Source of the DNA: CAZZDA01 sp964652585
GTDB taxonomy: Bacteria; Patescibacteriota; Patescibacteriia; UBA1544
Length of the DNA stretch: 9,760 nt
Direction of reading: 5' to 3'
Assembly (NCBI GenBank): GCA_964652585.1
Contig: CAZZDA010000044.1
Coordinates: 1 to 9,760 of the forward strand
Part shown: positions 6,786 through 9,760 of the stretch, piece by piece
Layout of the letters: the number at the start of each line of letters is the position of its first letter
How positions within the stretch are numbered: position 1 is the first letter of the stretch
Program-made: the position numbers and the translations under genes
The notes under the pieces: generated by a model
Database searches by the model: none
Told to the model about the DNA's origin: nothing
The model's input: the letters and a program-made list of their open reading frames with translations, nothing else

Positions 6786-7148
6786 ATGCCCAGACAAGCC
6801 CTTTCAGTAGAGGTATTTTCTGAGTTTATGGATTGGCTCTATATGGCTTTCGATAATGAAGAATTTATGGTAGAGAGATGTGGTGCCGTTGAAAGGCGGT
6901 ATGATGTAGAGACCGTGCTTGGAGTATTTGCAACTTTGTATAAGCATGAGCTCATGACGCCCACTCATTGTGCAGTGTTTCTACACATTGCAAAAAAACG
7001 CTTCAGTCCAAACAAGAGAAAGAAAATATGCACCCCTATCCTTCTTCCCGGAGGTCAAGGTGCAGGTGACTTATCACGCATCTCGCTGCAAAACATCTAT
7101 GAAGAGATTCGGCAACATCATCAAGATCTTTCTGTGCAGTCAAGATAG
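6786..7148 (+). CDS. Small protein of unknown family (paralogue B)
   Basis: This is a 120-residue soluble, mostly helical protein of no family I recognise. The frame can open at ATG 6771, but ATG 6786 is preferred: AGGAG at 6774-6778 sits 7 nt upstream, and the start then reads MP like paralogue A, whose start region shares ATGCCCA. Aligned from the N-terminus, the two need only small gaps. The MT and AVF blocks fall at residues 57-58 and 63-65 (54-55 and 60-62 in A), and SLQ-x2-Y-x2-I falls at 100-108. A glycine-rich insert (about 88-95) and a C-terminal extension make B longer. The gene has its own probable promoter and a terminator overlapping its stop. It lies just upstream of the OLD nuclease gene but is transcriptionally separate from it. 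Confidence 0.72.
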   Translation: MPRQALSVEVFSEFMDWLYMAFDNEEFMVERCGAVERRYDVETVLGVFATLYKHELMTPTHCAVFLHIAKKRFSPNKRKKICTPILLPGGQGAGDLSRISLQNIYEEIRQHHQDLSVQSR

Positions 7149-7175
7149 TCGGTTATACAGCAGCCGACTTTTTTT
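7147..7175 (+). terminator. Intrinsic terminator after paralogue B
   Basis: AGTCGGTT (7147-7154) pairs with AGCCGACT (7162-7169), an 8-bp stem with one G-T wobble and a 7-nt loop, followed by T residues to 7175. It overlaps the stop codon of the small gene. Confidence 0.8.
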
Positions 7176-7188
7176 CTTGGTTGTAAAA

Positions 7189-7197
7189 TGGTACAAT
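7189..7197 (+). promoter_or_regulatory. Extended -10 promoter upstream of the OLD nuclease gene
   Basis: TACAAT at 7192-7197 is preceded by TGG (7189-7191), giving an extended -10. No good -35 exists at the expected place, which overlaps the T-run of the preceding terminator. It would start transcription near 7204, about 35 nt before the gene. Confidence 0.55.
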
Positions 7198-7238
7198 AGA
7201 AATAACACAAGCTGTAGTAGGAAAGCTGACTTTTTCTC

Positions 7239-8618
7239 ATGCGCATTCACAGAGCGATCATTCGCCATTACAAAAATATCAAAGAAGAATTGGTGTTGGA
7301 GCCCGAGTCGCACCTGAGTATTTTAATTGGACCGAATAGCTGCGGTAAAACCAATATTCTTGATGCTCTTTATGTTGCGCTTGCAGGAGATGTAGACACT
7401 GTGCGTTTGTATGACACCAAGCGTGATATAACCATAGAAGTAGAATTAAGCACTGAGGAAAAAACAGAACTATCAAGACGAACAAAGAAAACCCTTACAA
7501 GCAATCTCATAACGATCAGTAAACAGGGTAATAAAGAAACGTATCTTTGCGACAGTACGGTACTTACTCCTCTCACAGCAATAAAGCAGTTTTTTCGTGA
7601 AAGAGTGAAGCGGCTTGATCCAACACAACCAATTGATTTTGCGCAGTTGCGTCGTGATTTTTCTATCTTAGAATCTCGTTATCACAAAAAAAGCATTATT
7701 TTACGCTCATTGATGCAAGAATTTTTCCCTTCCATTCCTTTGGGAGATAATCTTTTTGGGAAAAAGAAAACATTTCAAAAGATCTCAACGCCTGTGGTGG
7801 AGGCATATGACGGGCAGGTGCCGTTTGTACGGCTTGGCTCGGGTTTTCAGCAGGTATTTACCATTTTGCTTTATGTAGTACATCCCAGCTACCCCATTCT
7901 TTTTCTTGATGAGCCGGAAATACATCTGCATCCCAGCCTTATTAAAAAACTTGCGAAGCGTTTGGAGGATAAACGCCTTTTGAATCAAGTGTTTTTTACC
8001 ACGCATAGTGCGCTTTTTGTCCGTCCTGATAATTTACAGCATATTATTCGCGTGATGCGTGAAGCGAGCGGCACTTCATCTATTGCAACGCTGCCAAAAC
8101 ATTCGCGCACCATGAGCCGCGCACGGCTTATTCAAGAATTTAATGCGGACAACACTGAACTGTTCTTTGCTGACAAGGTATTGCTAGTGGAGGGCGTATC
8201 GGACAGAATTTTCTTTCGAGGAATGATCAATAAATTTTATAAAGGCGGTAAAGATATGAAAGTAGTGCATGTTATGGGTAAAGATAATATGAATGTCTAT
8301 ATTGACGTACTTGATGCATTTCGCATACCCTATCAAGTAGTACTTGACAGGGATGCACTGCATGATCGGGGTATTCACATTATTGAGCGTATAACAAAGG
8401 GGAGGTATGATAAAAATCCACAGCAAAAGATCGAGAAGCTCAAGAAACACCACATCTTTGTTTTTTCTAACGGTGCTTTAGAGCGCAATTATCCAAGACG
8501 GTACAGGACAAGAACTACAAAACCATTAAATGCCTTACATGTTTTAAGTAAGATCACAAAAGCGGATTATGAGAGCAGGGAGATGAGGTATGTGAAAGAG
8601 ATTATAGATACTCTCTAA
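7239..8618 (+). CDS. OLD-family ATPase with TOPRIM nuclease domain
   Basis: This 459-residue protein fuses an ABC/SMC-like ATPase to a TOPRIM nuclease, the layout of overcoming-lysogenization-defect (OLD) proteins, which include phage P2 Old and Gabija GajA. Visible motifs are Walker A GPNSCGKT (31-38), signature LGSGFQQ (199-205), Walker B ILFLDEPEIHLHP with D224/E225 (220-232) and the switch histidine H256 in TTHS. The TOPRIM part has VEG with E318 and D322, GKDN (347-350) and DRD (D370, D372), so the metal-binding acidic residues appear intact. The N-terminus (MRIHRAIIRHYKNI) fits the family, supporting ATG 7239 despite a weak ribosome site. No UvrD/PcrA-like helicase follows, so it is not a complete Gabija system; a stand-alone OLD role in DNA repair or anti-phage defence is the inference. 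No terminator separates it from the VOC gene 36 nt downstream. Confidence 0.9.
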   Translation: MRIHRAIIRHYKNIKEELVLEPESHLSILIGPNSCGKTNILDALYVALAGDVDTVRLYDTKRDITIEVELSTEEKTELSRRTKKTLTSNLITISKQGNKETYLCDSTVLTPLTAIKQFFRERVKRLDPTQPIDFAQLRRDFSILESRYHKKSIILRSLMQEFFPSIPLGDNLFGKKKTFQKISTPVVEAYDGQVPFVRLGSGFQQVFTILLYVVHPSYPILFLDEPEIHLHPSLIKKLAKRLEDKRLLNQVFFTTHSALFVRPDNLQHIIRVMREASGTSSIATLPKHSRTMSRARLIQEFNADNTELFFADKVLLVEGVSDRIFFRGMINKFYKGGKDMKVVHVMGKDNMNVYIDVLDAFRIPYQVVLDRDALHDRGIHIIERITKGRYDKNPQQKIEKLKKHHIFVFSNGALERNYPRRYRTRTTKPLNALHVLSKITKADYESREMRYVKEIIDTL

Positions 8619-8654
8619 TATTTAAATCACAAAATTACAAGGCAAATAGTAATT

Positions 8655-9032
8655 ATGCAACTCAACATTGCCAATATATATTCTGCGATGATCGTTGTAC
8701 GCGATATGGATGGCGCTATTGAATTTTATCGTGATATTTTAGGAATGTCCATTCATGAACTGACTTCGGAGTGGGTGGAGTTTATACTTGGCGACACAAT
8801 CCTTATTTTACGTCCGGAAACCGAGGATATGAAAGTAGATACGCGTGACACCCGCCTTGCAAAAGGGTGTTTGCTTAGCTTTGAGGTACCCGATCTTTTG
8901 AAAGCACTTGAGCATTGCAAACATAACGGTGTGACGGTGCGTTTGGAGCCCACGCGTACTTCTCGCGGACTCTATGCGGAAATAGCTGATCCGGACGGAC
9001 ACATCCTTGCGTTTATAGAAAGGAGCCTCTGA
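8655..9032 (+). CDS. VOC-superfamily (glyoxalase/bleomycin-resistance fold) protein
   Basis: This 125-residue single-domain protein has two beta-alpha-beta-beta-beta modules. The first half shows V-x-D-x3-A-x2-FY-x2-ILGM (residues 15-31), and the second ends with DPDGHILAFIE near the C-terminus. VOC members include glyoxalase I, dioxygenases and drug-binding resistance proteins. Aligned by eye to GloA, the usual ligand positions appear lost: S10 where the first histidine should be, no histidine at the start of the second half, and alanine in place of the final glutamate. A metal-free ligand-binding role may therefore fit better than glyoxalase activity. The ribosome site is weak. The gene lies 36 nt after the OLD gene and 25 nt before the membrane-protein gene, probably in one operon. 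Confidence 0.85.
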   Translation: MQLNIANIYSAMIVVRDMDGAIEFYRDILGMSIHELTSEWVEFILGDTILILRPETEDMKVDTRDTRLAKGCLLSFEVPDLLKALEHCKHNGVTVRLEPTRTSRGLYAEIADPDGHILAFIERSL

Positions 9033-9057
9033 AAGTAAATTCTAACACTTTACGTAT

Positions 9058-9450
9058 ATGCATAAACGTTATCATACGCTGCGCAACCTCATATTTGTAC
9101 AACTGTGGCTTTTACTCACTTTGGGCTTCCCTTTGCTTGGTGCGCTTGTTAATTATACATCCGGTAAAACACTCTTATGGTTATGTACGTTTTTTGTTTT
9201 ACCATTGATAGGGCTTTTACTGCGCTCTCAGAAAAAAATATTCGGAGGCATGCTTTTGTTTTTCTATGAAATACTGCTTCTTGCGTGGATCTTACTGACC
9301 GTATTGCGCATACCATTACTGGGCGGTGCGCAGTTGCTTACAGCTTTTGGATTATTCACACTTTTTGGTTGTTCGTGGTACGGCTTGTATCTCACTGTGC
9401 GGTATCTTAGGCGCATGCAGCATCCTTGGAAAACAATGATGGAGCAGTAA
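9058..9450 (+). CDS. Small four-helix integral membrane protein
   Basis: This is a 130-residue, very hydrophobic protein with about four membrane spans (roughly residues 11-31, 37-55, 60-82 and 88-112). It has a basic N-terminus (MHKRYH) and a short basic C-terminal tail. I do not recognise the family and see no polar residues suggesting an active site. The start is supported by the protein reading only; no strong ribosome site precedes it. Its stop lies 1 nt before the mutY start, and its last codons carry that gene's Shine-Dalgarno, so the two genes are tightly linked. Confidence 0.7.
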   Translation: MHKRYHTLRNLIFVQLWLLLTLGFPLLGALVNYTSGKTLLWLCTFFVLPLIGLLLRSQKKIFGGMLLFFYEILLLAWILLTVLRIPLLGGAQLLTAFGLFTLFGCSWYGLYLTVRYLRRMQHPWKTMMEQ

Positions 9451-9451
9451 G

Positions 9452-9760
9452 ATGGGTACTATGTCTTTTCCTACACAAATCATACAAAGGCGTATTTTGT
9501 CGTGGTATCGTGTGCATAAAAGGGATCTGCCTTGGAGAAGAACGAAAAATTCATACAAGATATTGGTTTCTGAGGTAATGCTGCAACAAACACAAGTTGA
9601 ACGAGTTATTCCCAAATACAGGCGTTTTGTAAGATCGTATCCGACACTTACAGCGCTGAGCATAGCACAACGTTCAGAGGTGATTCGACATTGGGCTGGA
9701 CTGGGATATAATCAAAGAGATTTCCCCGCAGCTTGCTGCGGGTCTTACGCAACTATGGTA
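9452..9760 (+). CDS. mutY: A/G-specific adenine glycosylase, N-terminal part (partial)
   Basis: The first 89 residues match MutY, the base-excision repair enzyme that removes adenine mispaired with 8-oxoguanine or guanine. Visible are LSWYRVHKRDLPWRR (16-30), SEVMLQQTQVERV with the conserved catalytic glutamate E41 (40-52), the LTALSIA-x8-W region and HWAGLGYNQR. GGAG at 9441-9444 lies 7 nt before ATG 9452; ATG 9461 is a possible alternative. The helix-hairpin-helix, the catalytic aspartate and the iron-sulfur cysteines lie beyond the window. After residue 89 the expected A-x-x-L-x-x-A helix is absent. The frame instead stays open through a palindrome and unrelated residues to the edge, so the gene may be interrupted here or the sequence end may be unreliable. 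Confidence 0.88.
   Translation, partial: MGTMSFPTQIIQRRILSWYRVHKRDLPWRRTKNSYKILVSEVMLQQTQVERVIPKYRRFVRSYPTLTALSIAQRSEVIRHWAGLGYNQRDFPAACCGSYATMV
9725..9742. repeat. Perfect GC-rich palindrome inside mutY
   Basis: CCCGCAGC (9725-9732) and GCTGCGGG (9735-9742) are exact reverse complements separated by TT. One extra C precedes the left arm (9724), but the base after the right arm is T, so a 20-nt form with four C and four G would be one base away. The element begins where MutY homology stops and is much more GC-rich than its surroundings. No T-run follows, so it is not a typical terminator. It resembles dispersed palindromic repeats; copy number cannot be seen from one window. Confidence 0.75.

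Noticed and set aside
6970..7317. 115-codon frame spanning the end of paralogue B and the start of the OLD gene
   Set aside because: It runs through an intrinsic terminator and a promoter, lacks a ribosome site, and overlaps two better-supported genes.
7239..9760. A Gabija defence system
   Set aside because: The GajA-like architecture is present, but no UvrD-like GajB helicase follows; the next genes are a VOC protein and a small membrane protein.
1..9760. Alternative genetic code (UGA read as glycine or tryptophan)
   Set aside because: All supported genes read cleanly with the standard bacterial code and conserved Gly and Trp positions use normal codons.
1..9760. CRISPR array, tRNA/rRNA genes, transposase or integrase
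   Set aside because: No regularly spaced repeats, no cloverleaf or rRNA-like stretch, and no recombinase motifs were seen on either strand.

Overview
The window reads as a piece of a small-genome, AT-leaning bacterium. The best guess is a Patescibacteria/CPR (Parcubacteria-like) lineage. The basis is compact one-strand gene packing, standard-code translation, promoters of the TTGACA-N17-TACAAT type, several short proteins with no recognisable family, and an RND pump with an adaptor but no visible outer-membrane partner. The lineage is inferred from style, not from a marker gene. Every supported gene lies on the + strand; no rRNA, tRNA, CRISPR array or transposase is visible.

Layout. Positions 1-224 hold a strong extended -10 promoter and a long leader containing an AUG-UAG start-stop pair. 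Positions 225-1156 carry an overlapping two-gene unit: a single-pass membrane protein with a charged extracytoplasmic helix, and a lipoprotein. The unit is visibly more GC-rich than the rest and closes with a strong intrinsic terminator at 1177-1212. Positions 1252-6212 form an efflux operon: promoter, periplasmic adaptor (HlyD/AcrA type) and RND permease. Positions 6218-7175 hold two short monocistronic genes, each with an upstream promoter candidate and its own terminator. Their products look like diverged tandem paralogues of an unrecognised family. The first has a terminator-like hairpin between promoter and start codon. From 7192 a fresh promoter leads into a probable four-gene run: OLD-family ATPase/TOPRIM nuclease, VOC-fold protein, four-helix membrane protein, and the first part of mutY (A/G-specific adenine glycosylase).

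How they work together. Adaptor and permease should form one proton-driven export unit. The OLD nuclease and MutY both act on DNA and may be co-transcribed, but the VOC and membrane proteins between them have no obvious link to repair or defence. MutY homology stops abruptly at about 9718, where a near-perfect CCCGCAGC/GCTGCGGG palindrome begins; this is either a palindromic repeat inserted in the gene or an assembly edge effect.

The points most worth a second look are the tandem small paralogues with their leader hairpin, the mutY palindrome junction, the GC-rich TM/lipoprotein cassette bounded by an 8-bp direct repeat, and the RND permease whose second TM4 aspartate is replaced by threonine.
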